Origin: Lumbricus terrestris | Taxonomy: Eukaryota > Annelida > Clitellata > Crassiclitellata > Lumbricidae | Reading direction: 5' to 3' | DNA: 64,000 nt | Assembly (NCBI GenBank): GCA_949752735.1 | Contig: OX457036.1 | Span: 87,211,487-87,275,486 of the forward strand | In this document: piece after piece, positions 37,001 to 48,789 of the stretch | Numbering within the stretch: position 1 is the first letter of the stretch | How the letters are laid out: each line of letters opens with the position of its first letter | Notes under the pieces: generated by a model | Told to the model about the DNA's origin: nothing | Databases searched by the model: none | What the model saw: the letters and a program-made list of their open reading frames with translations, nothing else | Translations under genes and position numbers: made by a program

Positions 37001-39919
37001 ACTGACAACAAGATTATTCCTTAAGTCTACATGACAAAATTCCTTGGCGTTCATATTGACCAGCATCTGATATGGAATGTACATATAGATTAAATAAGTT
37101 TTGAAAAGTTGAAAAAGCATGGGCATTATAATGAGAGTCTCTTACTTGCTTCCCTCTCATGTATTACTTAACTTATATTTCACTCTAGTCTATCCTTACC
37201 TTACTCACTGTAATTTAATTTGGACTTCTACCTACGATACCATTCCCAGTGCTTTAAGGAGACTGCAGAAAGTAATTCGAGTAACCCAATCACTAAATCC
37301 TCTGGAAACTGTCATACTGGTCCCCTATTTGCGGATTAAAAACTCCTAAATATTAAGCAGAGTAGATTTGAACAGATAATCAATATGTTCCTATACATCA
37401 ATAGCCTTCTCCCTTCTTCCTTCGCTTCCTACTTCTCTCCTACATTGCATCCTGGACTCACTAGAGTGACTATAGAGGCTATTGAGAATTCAGTGTTAGT
37501 TTTGCCAAAAAAAAATTCGGAAATTCTCCATTAAATTCTAAGGCCCTGATTTACGGAATAAACTCCCAATAGACATTCGAAAGACTAACTAGCTTCACTT
37601 GTGTCAAACATCTTTTACGTGTGCATACAATATGCTATGTTTTCTGATGATGACATGAGGGGTTACTCAAGCTATTGCTGGTTTATCTTTAATCCTTTTT
37701 TCTCTTTCATGAGTTTATTTTTGCGTGTTTTTCTGAGTTTTTACTGTTGTGTTTGCTACTGTATGCTAAAATTGTCTGTCTGCTTCTTAGTTCAGTAAAA
37801 TCAGATGCATTCCAATGTTCCCTACAGCTTTTACTAGCTAGGTGACTAGGTCTACTGGCCGTCGCCTTATTACACTTCTCAATGGTAATTAGGACCTATA
37901 TACTCAGCGGGACTTGTCCCTTGTGGTGTGCCTATTGCTCCCCAATGTTCTTCTGCTTAGGTTACTCTGTACGAAGATTTACTTATTGCTGATTATGTTG
38001 ATAGGCTACTTAGTTAAGTAGGCTATGTATGTATAATTGAATTGGGATCAATATTAATAATGTCTGTGTCTAACTTTTCATATCTGATAAAAGACGTAAA
38101 AATAATTATTTGCTTCATCCAGATGGCATTGAAAGTTAGAGATGCCTTCGGAAATGACTTTGATCTGCTAAGTCATTATTGTATGATATTGTATTGCAGA
38201 TGCATTTAAGCATATCTTCATTAACTCACTCATTCCATTTCTCATCCGTTTGTTCAACTGTCATCCTAGACTTTGCATCACACTCTCTAACTACATGTAC
38301 TTTATTTTCTGATAATTGATGATTCTGTAGTTGATCATTATTTTAATCAACTAGTATGACATATTGATGTCATCGTTTTCACTTATCCATGTGCTCGTTG
38401 CTTAGTTACTTATCCATTCACTCATTAGGCCTACTTAGTTACTTATCCATTCTCACATTACTTAGTTGCTTTATTCACTCGATTATTCCCTTTTGCTCTC
38501 ATTAGGATAAACACTTAGGCCTATTCGCTTTTGTTCAGTGTGTCCGGAGGGTTTCCAGCAGTCGCCCGGATCTAATACATGTTATCAAGCGATGATGTAT
38601 AATGTTGGCAACTGGAAAACAGCCGGTCAAGTTTGCGACACGTTGTTCAACGGATCCTACTCAGCCATCCTCACTAGCCACGACGAAAGCATCGCAATAG
38701 CCGCATATTTGGCGAAGAAAATTAAAGGTAGCTTAATTGCTTACTTCTTGATTTCAACGGACACTAATTTTAAAGTTATTCACTTACTAAATTTAATGTG
38801 CGACTGGTCGTACAGTATACGTAAGCCTAAGTGATATTTCCTTCAAAGACGTAGGCTACGCACGGTAGACCTACTGTAACAGGTCCGTTGCTATGGCGTA
38901 GGGTGTTCTGGGGGCAAGTTGAAGGAGGGGGCAAGATGATTGTTGCGCTATAAAATTATAATGCGTGGACGGGAAACAGTCCAACAGAATGTGTATTGAA
39001 GAACAAAGGAGTCCGTACTTTTGGTGAATGGGACGACAACCTGCGCAGGTGCTTTGAGCCTTTGAATGTCGCTTTAAAAAGTTTTCCGGGTTACCTTTTA
39101 AAATATTTCGCTGATATAAAATAGGCCTAGCGCTCTCGATTACAGCGCTCACACTGAATCGGAATTTCATGCCGAAGCGCATGAGCAATTCGTAATCGTA
39201 ATCTCCAAACTTCTAAAGCGCTACTCTAAAGCCAAGCGCGGGACACCAGCTTATTCACGAGCGCTGCGTTGTGTCGAAAAGGTTGTCCGTAAGAGTGGTC
39301 CAAAAGCGTCCGGGTCAAGTTACCATAGGATCGGAGGGGCGGAACAGCTACTAATGCGGGTGTCGTCTGGGTCGGGAATTGGAAGGTGGAGGATCAGATG
39401 AGACAATTGCGAGTAAATGACTTGCTGAAGGTCCCTACGCCGAGGATTCAACCCCTCAACCTTCTAAGGCACCAAACGTACTCCTACATCAACAACTGGA
39501 GGAGGTTTAGGTCAATGGCTAGCACTCCGCATGCACGAAGAGCACACGAACGTGAGATCGTTTCCCGGTATCCTCCCAAAGGTCCACTCAACCTTCCAAT
39601 CAGCAGACGCAATTGGCAAACTTAGTAGTAGGACGTGATGGGCGCCATGTTGGCTGCTGATGCTCACATTCGACTCTTGTAATTGTTTCTGATCGTCCGT
39701 CATATTATGATTTGCAATCATTCTGCATTTTATCAGTTTGAAATTAAACGAAGCCTATTATTAATATTATTATTTTATTATTATCATTATTATTAAAATA
39801 TTATTATTATTATTGTTATTTTGTTATTTTTTTGCCCCGAGGTATACTGGTACAGGATCCCTCGGGGACTTCACTAACGCCTAATATAAAATCAAAAGTC
39901 TGGAAAGGCCCTATTGTTA

Positions 39920-40002
<83 letters not shown>

Positions 40003-40434
40003 TTAATGTCTGTTTGATGATATCCAGTTAGTCTGTCGATGATTAATTTTCCGTGGTTGGAACACAAGCTAACGCAGCATCTTCTGAATCACTTTCAACC
40101 CTTGTTATGCTATGCTGTGACATGACGCTGTAATGTTCACTATAGATGATGTGCCAATCTTGTAGGAAACACTACCGCCTGGAGTCCAGTCCAACAAAAA
40201 ATCTTCTGGACTAGTGGCCAGCGTCTGACGAACTGTAGCAGTCCATTCGTCTGGAAGCCAAAGCCCAACGCTTCTGTGATTCCGTTTCAGTACCTCAATT
40301 GGGCAGCATCCCAACCGGACTGCACCGGAAACTCAGAATTTTGTGTTGGCACCGCTCCAAGCCGCAATTACACCTGGAACGACTATCCCTGCTCGTTGTC
40401 TTGCTGCGTTTTATGCGAGTACGGACCGTTCTAG
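33776..40434 (+). CDS. Gene C: secreted PAN-Ig-Ig-C-type lectin protein
   Basis: Exons 33776-34084, 34758-35052, 36479-36772, 38539-38727 and 40166-40434; 451 residues with conserved phases. It is closer to A/B than to D/E in the PAN and lectin exons, but its Ig1 is distinctive (SSLLAEW, HADAGNTTLKV). It lacks the intron-1 MITE of A/B and so branched off before that insertion. Its first intron is only about 0.67 kb. A 5'-truncated LINE begins within a few bases of the Ig2 donor, and the intron splitting the CTLD is about 1.4 kb, not 5 kb. The lectin domain keeps QPD, Glu and WND, so sugar binding is predicted as for A/B. No frameshift or stop was seen in any exon. Confidence 0.87.
34758..35052 (+). 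CDS. Gene C exon 2: Ig-like domain 1
   Basis: 295 bp, acceptor CTTGTAG, donor TTTG|GTAAAT. Frame intact, with LEC, AEW, TRC, LSC and LYAC. Confidence 0.85.
35728..35945 (+). mobile_element. Complete tRNA-derived SINE, gene C intron 2
   Basis: A box GTGTAGTGGTGGCG, B box GGTTCGAGGTTCAAATCC, body with CAAGTCCTTCGCTCACAATTG, tail GGGGCGCTATAACAAG then an A/C-rich end. Confidence 0.75.
36479..36772 (+). CDS. Gene C exon 3: Ig-like domain 2
   Basis: 294 bp, donor GTCC|GTAAGT. The junction codon is CTG, not TTG, still Leu. Downstream of the donor the frame stays open into a LINE reverse-transcriptase fragment to 36891. Confidence 0.8.
36778..38068 (+). pseudogene. 5'-truncated CR1-like LINE in gene C intron 3
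   Basis: LPTSS then the FADDSNVF RT motif, KFLGVHIDQHLIW, and YPYLTHCNLIW, with stops and frameshifts. It begins immediately after the Ig2 donor. Gene-homologous intron sequence resumes at about 38070 (ATCTGATAAAAGACG). Confidence 0.75.
38539..38727 (+). CDS. Gene C exon 4: N-terminal half of CTLD
   Basis: 189 bp, CPEGFQQSPGSNTCY then NWKTAGQVC, donor AAAG|GTAGCT. Confidence 0.87.
39128..39490 (-). mobile_element. SINE split by a LINE 3' end, gene C intron 4
   Basis: SINE body ACTGAATCGGAATTTCATGC, AGCAATT, then the inserted LINE tail, then ACAATTGCGAGTAAATGAC and the tRNA-related head. Confidence 0.55.
39191..39399 (-). mobile_element. LINE 3' UTR inserted in the SINE
   Basis: Reverse complement of the 3' UTR at about 7560-7842 (CGTAATCGTAATC, CCAAGCGCGGGACACCAGC). 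Short CAATT repeat at both junctions. Confidence 0.6.
39775..40005. repeat. ATT microsatellite, gene C intron 4
   Basis: Imperfect at 39775-39830 and perfect for about 30 units at 39914-40003. Ends about 160 bp before the last acceptor. Confidence 0.9.
40166..40434 (+). CDS. Gene C exon 5: C-terminal half of CTLD and stop
   Basis: 269 bp from CTTGTAG. QPDCTGNSEFC and YTWNDYPC are present, and it ends CEYGPF-TAG. Confidence 0.88.
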
Positions 40435-40801
40435 GAATACAGTAGGATCCGTTGCTTTAGCTCATTATCCTGTAAATACACGCCGTCTGGATAATCGCTG
40501 GTTCATTTCCAATGATCAGGCTATTTGTCAATAATGATTTGCCACGGAAGAACAAGAAAAGAACCTGATCGTTTTCGACAATTTACTCTGAGAGACATCA
40601 ATAGATATAGGCCTAGGCTAAGTATCTCAGACTTTTCTTTCTTGTTAGACGAGATAATCTTCTAGGAAATATTCCCCATATTAGGAAATGATCCCCTTTC
40701 AGGCCAAGACGTAATCAATTAATCATTATAATATTTGACCAAACTGTGGTTTAGGTTCGCAAATTAACTCTTGGCTCATAATATTATCGTTTAGAATAAT
40801 T

Positions 40802-40807
40802 AATAAA
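40802..40807 (+). terminator. Gene C poly(A) signal candidate
   Basis: AATAAATGCCG as in A and B, 368 bp after the stop, although the neighbouring UTR has diverged. Confidence 0.55.
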
Positions 40808-40809
40808 TG

Positions 40810-43000
40810 CCGTCCTCTCAATTCAATTCGATTCAACTCATTTATTCGGCAACCAGAGCAATAAATCAGATGAAATAAGGCTTCAAAGAAACAAAGTTAA
40901 CAAAATAAAGCAGTGCTTAAGTAATGGTGCTAATAGTTTCCATTTGGTTGCACAGCGGACTCGGAAAGGGTCTTGCAACCCCGCTAGGTGAGCCCCTGGA
41001 CGGAGATACCATGATGATGATGGCCATTAGGTTGCTATATATATATAGAGTGGATTTTACGTTTCTTGGCGCCGACTAAACGGCATTCATGTCTTTACGT
41101 CAATCACATTGGACATTACTGACTTTCTCTGATGAAAAGCGACAAAAGAATGAGAACTGAAGCAAAGATGAATGCAGTGGCGTAGCCAGGAATTTATGAA
41201 GGGGGATGGTTGGATTTTTATGGCTTGGCCGGATGGCCTTTTTGACACAAACCCAACAGTATTACAGTAAATAAAAAAGGGAATAAAGAAACAAAGGGAA
41301 TAAATTAATAAAAGCAATTGTTACTACAAACAATTGTCTTGTTTTTTCTTATTTAAATTGATAAATAACCTTTTAAACAACTTTTTCCTAAGCCAATTGC
41401 CATTAACTTACTGTGAAATATTCACAGTTTCAGAACGAGTAGCCTATTACTGGCCACCAAGTAAAACTTAAGACCGCAGGCCTAAATCAGCAGAAAATAA
41501 TTATCTGTAAATACTATCAATAATAATCGGTAGGCCTACAGCAGAATGAATTATTATGGTCAATGGTGGAATAACATCGCATAGCAAATGTATGTAGGGC
41601 CTGCAGGAAGCTTTCAGGTCAGTAGTCCATCTTTGCCAATATTAGATACAATGTTTCCATGTCAACGTCGTGTAGGAGACAAGAACAAGCGCTCTTTGTC
41701 TTAAGTAAAGCACGTGGTGAATTATAATGGAGCTTCCGTCGGAACCGTGTTGAATTTTGTTAGAATCTATCTACTGGTAGACCAGTAGTCGCCGTCGCTA
41801 TGGCTGCCCCGTCAAGTGTTATGCACATGACATGCTTTGCTTTTGCGGAGACATTCGGCACAACAAAGTGATGAAAGAAAACCTAACATGCACTTCTATG
41901 AGCGAGAATTAATTAAATAAAGCATTCTCCTTCAGATAAGTATGCGTAATGACAATTACATTGATCAGGCTTTTATTTGCATAGAGATTAATGCATTGTT
42001 TCGCCAGAATTATTACCAAACTGCCCGCGCAGACTTCACATAATGTTAGGGACCACGTATCCTCTATTATGTATTGTATTACATGCGTATACGTATGGTC
42101 AGAATATATGGTACAAAGATCGGCGCCAAACGTTCAGGCATAATGTTACATGCAGTCCTAAATTTTGCTTTCCATAAGAATGATTCAATGCTCCGAATGG
42201 AACCTCAGAGACCAGACTTTCATTGTGTTCTCATGAAAGATTTCTGAAAGTGGCACAGCCTATCTGCCAATCATTGCAATTGTAGCCCTCTAGATTGTTT
42301 CTCTTTAAGTATAAAGTATGGTAAAACAATTACAGAGACGGTCATTGTTATGACAGGTTAGGTCGTGTCAACACAAAATGTGCCTTGGACTTCAGAATTG
42401 CTGGCTAAGAGCTTCAGCTGGCAATATGGACTTTAGCTGGAAATAAAATTATGGATAGGCATTTTAATTTAAGATTTTATCAACGCAATCAGAGCTTGAG
42501 CCGGATGTCAATTGCATAGGTCTAATTTACATTAGCAAGTAATTCTATTGTCGGTATAATTCTCTGATCTGCTTGCAAGATTAAAGTAGAATTGTTGTAG
42601 CCTGAGTTAATCTGCAATGTGTATATTCGTTTAATGAGCAAAAGCAATGGCTTATGTTTTAGAGCCTGTTTGTTGAAGATATACGTGGCAAAGTTATTTT
42701 TGGACAATGTGGGTCTATTACAATTTAACATAATATCGCAAACTCGAAACTTCGTAAGTGTTAGGCTACCGGAAAGCTAAGCGCACAGCAACAGCTAATA
42801 GACCTACTTGTTGTCAATGCGCATGAACAATATTTAGCCTACCTTTATATCCATAACTATGTTTAACTTATGGCTATAGAACTTGATCGTATGAGTTGAA
42901 ATACTAAAGCCACACTAAATTTGATGAACTAGTTTCGAACAGAAAAGTTTAAATAGAGTAGCCTATGTTTTGAAAATGTAGAGGTAGAGGGTTTATATGG
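40810..43000. other. Spacer between genes C and D
   Basis: Noncoding. The part at 41.8-42.5 kb resembles the spacers upstream of gene E (51.0-51.8) and at 62.2-63.3 kb. Holds a truncated hAT MITE. Confidence 0.5.
41175..41402. mobile_element. Truncated hAT-like MITE CAGTGGCGTAGCC
   Basis: The left end and body match 14988-15257, including CAATTGTTACTACAAA. Stops at CCAATTG without the right end. Confidence 0.7.
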
Positions 43001-43007
43001 TATATAA
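43001..43007 (+). promoter_or_regulatory. TATA-like element upstream of gene D
   Basis: TATATAAGG, 82-88 bases upstream of the ATG, a suitable spacing for a start near 43030. It competes with the view that the AG at 43061 is an acceptor of an upstream exon. Confidence 0.35.
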
Positions 43008-43043
43008 GGAGCATGGAAAAGAGTGATGATTTCCACAAATTTA

Positions 43044-43061
43044 TCTTGTATTCTGTTTTAG
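43044..43061 (+). promoter_or_regulatory. Possible 3' splice acceptor before gene D start
   Basis: Pyrimidine-rich CTTGTATTCTGTTTTAG, 27 bases before the ATG. One of the two best-formed of the five copies. Confidence 0.4.
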
Positions 43062-43088
43062 ATTGCATGCACATTATATTAACGAACA

Positions 43089-43406
43089 ATGCATATTGCA
43101 ATATTAGATGTCTTTTCTATTTCCCTGTGCATCATCTGCATAAAGCCTTCAAATGCAGCTGTGGGAAAAGTCTTTTCTGCTATTGTCCCGTCTGGCAATG
43201 ATGAAAGGACGTGCGCTATTGACGTTCCATTCAAAGATGAATTTCGTTCTGACTTCATCCAATGCGGGGTTTCATGCACAGTGGAACCTTTGTGTATTTA
43301 CTTCAGCTACACAGAGGAAACGAAGAGATGTCTTATCTTCGATTTTTTGCCTACAACATTTGCATCTGTTGATTCCTGCAGCAGCTATGGACAGTACGGA
43401 CTCTTG
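43089..43406 (+). CDS. Gene D exon 1: signal peptide + PAN-like domain
   Basis: 106 codons, donor TTG|GTTAGT. It is three codons longer than A because of GQY before the final GLL. All six domain cysteines are kept, plus one in the signal peptide. Confidence 0.85.
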
Positions 43407-46400
43407 GTTAGTATCGCCATCTGAAGCATTAATTTTTTTAGAAGCAACTGTGCAACTGCATGAGTAAGCTTATTCTACCATTCATTCCGCACAACAATGT
43501 GCTGTGCAATATAATTAACTCAGAATTTTCAATCTTAACATATATTGGCCAATCAATATGCCAGAATAAAAGAATATAGAGCCTGCTTTAATAAACAATA
43601 GCCTAGGTCTTATTCACAAGCATTATTTTCAATCCAAGAAGCAACCTAAGCTCTGGTGCATACTCATTATTTATGAACAAGTAGTCTGTAGATATGCAAA
43701 TCAACTTTCTGGATCAGACTGGATGAAGAGAATGCTCCTTCAGTTTTGAATTGACGTAGGTTTGTTTAGGCAAGAACCTTTTATGAGTGTGAAAGCAATA
43801 ATTATAAACTCTTAATAGCCGTTCATGGACCCTACAAACCATTGCAGAATCGAAAATCCTGACTAAATGACTTATCAATCAGCAACTCTTTCGTCAATAT
43901 GCATAGCGTTATCTTCACATGGAATTACACAAAGTAGACCTATGCAATGCAAGGTTGTACTATTCCCATTTTAATGGAAAATGCAGCATTGCGGTCATAA
44001 ATGCTTAGAACTATTATGCAAATTTATATAGTTTCACTGCTCGTAAAGAATCCATGCATAGTTCTAGGTGGCATGGTCAAATCGTAGATACCGGAAATCT
44101 CTCCAAAAGATGTCGTAGCATACGTCGGGTATCGTGCCAGACTTGAATGTCGAAGATCATCACAACTGGTGCAATGGACGCATACTGACAAAATCAATGC
44201 AACATCAAAGGTCATAGTCAATCGATGCCAAGTGGTGGACGAATTTACCGACCTGTATGCAGTCAATAGAAGTGACCTCAGTTGCAATCTAATCATCAAC
44301 AATATTACAATGAACCATGGAGGATTGTACACCTGTCAAGATCAGCTTTCAACTGAAACTCCATCTACAGCAGATGTTGCAGTTCACGGTAATTGGTAAA
44401 GCAATGTTTTGGATTTGATGGTCTGCGTAAGATTGCAACTCCTGATCTAAGGACGGTGATGTTGTAATGTTAACGTATAGGTCTACCTGTAGCCGTATTG
44501 AACTCCTTTATTGACTATGTGCTCATAATGAAGTCATCTGAAACACAGCCCGAAAATGTCTTGGTTGCACCACAGTGCGTCAATGATACATATCATTGTA
44601 ATTGACGACCTGCGTTACTTACTCGGAGCAGGTTTACTACAGAAGTGATGACAAGCAAGTTTAATTTAATTTAACTTAAAGTTAATGCTTGAACTCGAGG
44701 AATGGGAGTAGAAAGCACAGTGAGTAAACGATAAGGAGATGATGATGCCAAAATAAAGAGCTTGACGACGATGATTTTAAGGAATGGTTGACCTTCAAGG
44801 AGCAACTCTTGACCCACGACAACAGACAGTGTTCCGATAGCTCGGTTATGCACTGAATTGATCATAGGTCTAATTATGCTTCTTTAATGTCGAAGTTTTC
44901 TCTAATTCCGACCCTCGGGTCTACAATGTAGGACACAGGGGCGGATCCAGAGAGGCCAAAATGGCCACGGCCCCCATTTAAAAATTTCTTTATTTTTTAC
45001 CAGCTATTCTGGCCCGGAAAGTTGACGTGGCCCCTCTGAGTACTGAGTAGCTCCGTATGTCCGTTCTCCACACCCATGAGGTTCGCAAACTATGACGAGG
45101 TCTCTTTTTTGGGGAAATCCGAGGCAGATGACTAAAAAAGGTCATAAATTTTTTGGGGACCGAAAAAGGTATCTTTTTGTGAAATTATAGACAGATGACT
45201 GAAAAAGGCCATCAGATTTTTCGACTACCCGGAAGAACTTTTTCCCTGGACCAAGACCCTAAAATTTGGCCCCCCTCGAAAACTTATTTATCCGCCCTTG
45301 GTAGGACATTGTAGGTGTCTAATGACTATACAGCGGAATTAGGTAAAGTCTTGTATGTAAAGTTTCTGACGACTTTCTCTTAATATTCTATGAGATAATG
45401 TGTTATTAAAGTCACAGTTGCGAATTAAATAGTTATAGTAACTTGCATCCATGAAGCTTCGCGGTCCCACATTAAAGTTGCTAAAACTGTGAATTTTTTA
45501 TCCGCCAGTTGCCAAAATAAAGATTGCCACAAATTTATTTATTTTATTTCTCGCAATTGCCATAGTGCCCCCTTCGAGCTCACTACTCAAAGGCGCTCCC
45601 AACTTCAGTGCGGACACCGCATCGAAGTTTTACGCAGAAGCGCATGAGCAATTGCGAGTAAAGGACTGCTCCAGGTCCTAACGCGAAGGCTTGGGATGGA
45701 TTCTATAGCCTTGAACCTCCGGCTCCAAGGCACCGAACCCACCACTAATCACCGTTCACCGCGTTAGTAAATCATTCGCACTTTGATTAAAAAATTACGA
45801 GCAATATTTTTTGGCAATTTATTGCATATTTTCACTCTCTCTCAAGGTGTAATTATTAAATTTATCAAAAAGTATCATTCATGCAAAATTTTCTGACCTT
45901 TGCTGAGCATATTTTTTATACATGTCATATAGTTTTAGCTCCGACTTGCAATACAAGTGCTCCTAATGGTACCATACTGAACGGAGCATCGGTGAAGTTG
46001 ACGTGCACTGTGAACTACGTTGGCAACCTGGTGCCATCTATTGAATGGAGAGATTTTGCGAACCACGTTGTCACGAACGCAACAAAGAATGTTACAGCGT
46101 CTACTGTCACATCAAATATTTCAATACCTGCGTTTCTGCCGGTTGTCAATTGGTTTACGTTTGTAACATACATGTCAACTGCGCCAACTTACAAATACAC
46201 ATGGACATCCAGCAATGTTACGGTCTGTAAGTAATCTTCATCTCTGAAAGAACGCCTACATTGTGGCAACAGCTTTTCCCTGCTGCAAAAAATCGGCGAA
46301 GTAAAACGGATGTTTGCGTTGTTCTTGACTCGAAGCGATGGATATTTCAAGCACATTAGAAATGAGAAATTCGCAGAGAAAATATTGGCCTAATTCATCC

Positions 46401-48755
46401 ACAGATTCACGCGTTTAACTGTCAATGGATTGATTAGTTTAGAAATAAACTAAGTTTCTGATAAAATAGGTAGGCTAATTAATTAATTAATTAATTAATT
46501 AATTAATTAATTATCCGAGTAAGTAATCACTCAGTGTATCATTGATTGATTGTATTCCATTGTTTGTTTCTTTGCTCAAATATTTAGCAGTCACGCATTC
46601 AATCATCAACTCGTTCATTCGCATGTTCACTGTTGTTCACTCATTCGTTCAGACATTATTGAAAGCTAACATCTATCCAGTCATTCAATCAAACATTACT
46701 TCTTTATGTGTTCTTGCTCAGTGTGTCCGGATGGTTTCAAGCCGTTGAGTGGGTCAAATACATGCTATCAGATGATTTTCAAACCTGTAAACTGGACAAC
46801 AGCCGGTCAGCTGTGCGAAGCATTGGTCACCGGATCCTATTTAGTCATGATTACCAGCAAGGCCGAAAATAGGGCCGTGGTAACATACTTGACCCAACGA
46901 AATACTGGTCAGTTTCTATGTCGTAATTTCAATAGCAAAAGAGTTGAGCACAACAATTGACACATAAATCAAAGGCTCAAAAAATAATTCCTGCAGTTAG
47001 TCATTAAATTAATTAATAAATGATTTGTATCCGTCGATTAGTAGGCCTAAGTCAATCAAAATTTAAGCAGTTAGGTATTCAGCCAGTTATCTGTTGATCA
47101 GTCGGACAGTCTTTCAATGAGACAGCCATTCAGCCTTTCTTCATCAATAGGCTATAATAAAATTATTATTAGGCCTAGTGATAATTAGTCAATCATTCAT
47201 ATAAATTGTAATTGGGTTTGCGGGGCCCAAGGCAGCACCTGGTCCTCAAGCATAAATTTGCGCAGTTGATTTCCTGTCAATACGGTACTGGTGGGGGAGA
47301 CTCACCTAAGATGGAACACTTAGCGTTGATTCCCAAATTTCTTTTAAGCTATATAAAAGCACTATTTTATAATAAGCCACACTGATGTTTTCTGCACATA
47401 TTTGACTTTTAAATGATGCATGTAAAGGAATAGCAATTTTCCAAAAAGGCGATATTATTGTCATTAAAAACAATTACTAATATTCCCAACTTAAGCAACT
47501 ATATTCATAAGATCGGACAATAATTTCCATAATGCCAGATTGGGAAATTTAATAATGTGAAATAGCATAATCGAACCTGAATTTTTTTAAATATCAATCA
47601 AATAAAAACAGCAACCCCGTAAGTATATAGGACTATTAACACGATTAACGGTACTGTTGCTAGGTGGAGTCTAATACGTGATAATTAAGTTATTCACAAC
47701 TCTTGAGAGTGCACCCATGGTTTCCTCTGCGTATAGCAGTAGCAATAGGTATGTCCTATCTTATGAAGCGTCCCATCTTAGGTGGCTTTCCTTACTAACT
47801 TATATAGGCCTAGGCAGGCAAAATCATCAGCGCACATAGGGGCAAGAGAGGTCTCACCCCGAAAATTGAGAATTTTTTTTACAACTGTGGCCTACGTTTT
47901 GGTTTTTTAACAAATTTCTTTGCGCCAGAGCATTAATGATGCTAATTATTCACGAAGTAAAGTAACATTATTTTAGACACCTTTATGAGAATATCCATGT
48001 TCTAAATTTCCTGCTTGGCATTTTCTAAGTTATCGCCATAACCATTGTGTTTTGCCCTCTCCTTCAAAAAAGTTTGCGGACGTCCATTTGTACATTTGAA
48101 GCAAAGATGAGTTAATTACTGTTTACTGGAGAAAATTCTATTTGAAGGTCTAGGCTAAAAAGTAGGCTAGGTGTGAAGAAGTTTCGTTCTTTCAAAATCA
48201 CCCTATCGCATTCACGTGGCAAATTGACTGCAGCATAGTTGTTATGCGTCGTAACCATTGTCAATCTGATCAAAGAAAAAATTATTGTCAGCAGCGCGGG
48301 ACCCTGGAAGCGCGGGGTCCAAGGCGGCTGCCTCGCTCGCCTTGCCCTAAGGCCGGGCCAATTTGTAAGTAAAGCAGTTATAGTAGGACACTGATAGCTT
48401 ACTGCATATGGCATTGCAGCTGGGTTTTTAGAGCAAAGGTGCCTTCGATGACTGTGAAACTGTGTTATATGTTATAGACAGCGCATCAACTGGCTGCATC
48501 AATAGATCAAATGGTAATAGTAAGGACGTCTGGACAAGTGGTCAACGGGAGACGAACTGCAGCAGTCCATTCGTTTGGAAGCCGAATTTCATTACATCAT
48601 TCGAACTATCATATAAAAACTGGTACCCGTACCAACCGGATTGTGCTGGAGGTAACAGCTTCTGTCTCCACATCTGGCCCTATCAAGACTATCAGTGGAA
48701 CGACATGGTCTGCGATAAGAGTATTTGTGTTCTCTGCGAGTACGGGCCATTCTAG
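43089..48755 (+). CDS. Gene D: secreted PAN-Ig-Ig-C-type lectin protein
   Basis: Exons 43089-43406, 44088-44388, 45933-46226, 46722-46907 and 48478-48755; 458 residues, phases 0,1,1,1. With E it forms a second subfamily. The PAN domain ends SSYGQYGLL, the lectin begins CPDGFKPL, and the C-terminal half has an extra cysteine segment (SASTGC) before the TSGQR core. QPD and WND are present, but the residue two before the Cys is Ser (GNSFC) where A-C have Glu, so Ca2+ site 2 may be weakened. Ig1 is two codons longer than in the others (DVAVHG end). Introns hold a hAT MITE (44936-45300), a SINE (45536-45765) and a TTAA-type microsatellite. Secretion is predicted from the N-terminal hydrophobic segment and the absence of a membrane helix. 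Confidence 0.87.
44088..44388 (+). CDS. Gene D exon 2: Ig-like domain 1
   Basis: 301 bp, acceptor ATCGTAG, donor CACG|GTAATT. YRARLEC, VQW, NRC, LSC and LYTC are all in frame. Confidence 0.85.
44936..45300. mobile_element. hAT-like MITE in gene D intron 2
   Basis: 365 bp, ends CAGGGGCGGATCC and TTATCCGCCCTTG, perfect 8-bp duplication GTAGGACA (44928-44935 and 45301-45308). Confidence 0.85.
45536..45765 (-). mobile_element. tRNA-derived SINE, gene D intron 2
   Basis: Same family as 35728: AAGGCGCTCCCAAC, GCATGAGCAATTGCGAGTAAAGG, degraded tRNA head. Confidence 0.6.
45933..46226 (+). CDS. Gene D exon 3: Ig-like domain 2
   Basis: 294 bp, acceptor CATATAG or the TTTTAG six bases on. Donor GTCT|GTAAGT. 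Confidence 0.8.
46476..46513. repeat. TTAA-type tetranucleotide microsatellite
   Basis: About nine TAAT/TTAA units in gene D intron 3. Confidence 0.9.
46722..46907 (+). CDS. Gene D exon 4: N-terminal half of CTLD
   Basis: 186 bp, CPDGFKPLSGSNTCY and NWTTAGQLCEAL. Donor ACTG|GTCAGT is weaker than in the other copies. Confidence 0.86.
48478..48755 (+). CDS. Gene D exon 5: C-terminal half of CTLD and stop
   Basis: 278 bp from TTATAG. VWTSGQR, YQPDCAGGNSFC, YQWNDMVC and CEYGPF-TAG. The Glu before Cys is replaced. Confidence 0.87.
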
Positions 48756-48782
48756 GAATACAACATTGCTCTTTGACTAACA

Positions 48783-48788
48783 ATTAAA
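48783..48788 (+). terminator. Gene D poly(A) signal candidate
   Basis: ATTAAA 28 bp after the stop, in a TAACAATTAAACG context shared with gene E. A 3' UTR this short would be unusual, so a later signal is possible. Confidence 0.35.
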
Positions 48789-48789
48789 C

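Noticed and set aside
39816..40067. Poly-isoleucine frames
   Set aside because: Translation of the ATT trinucleotide repeat.
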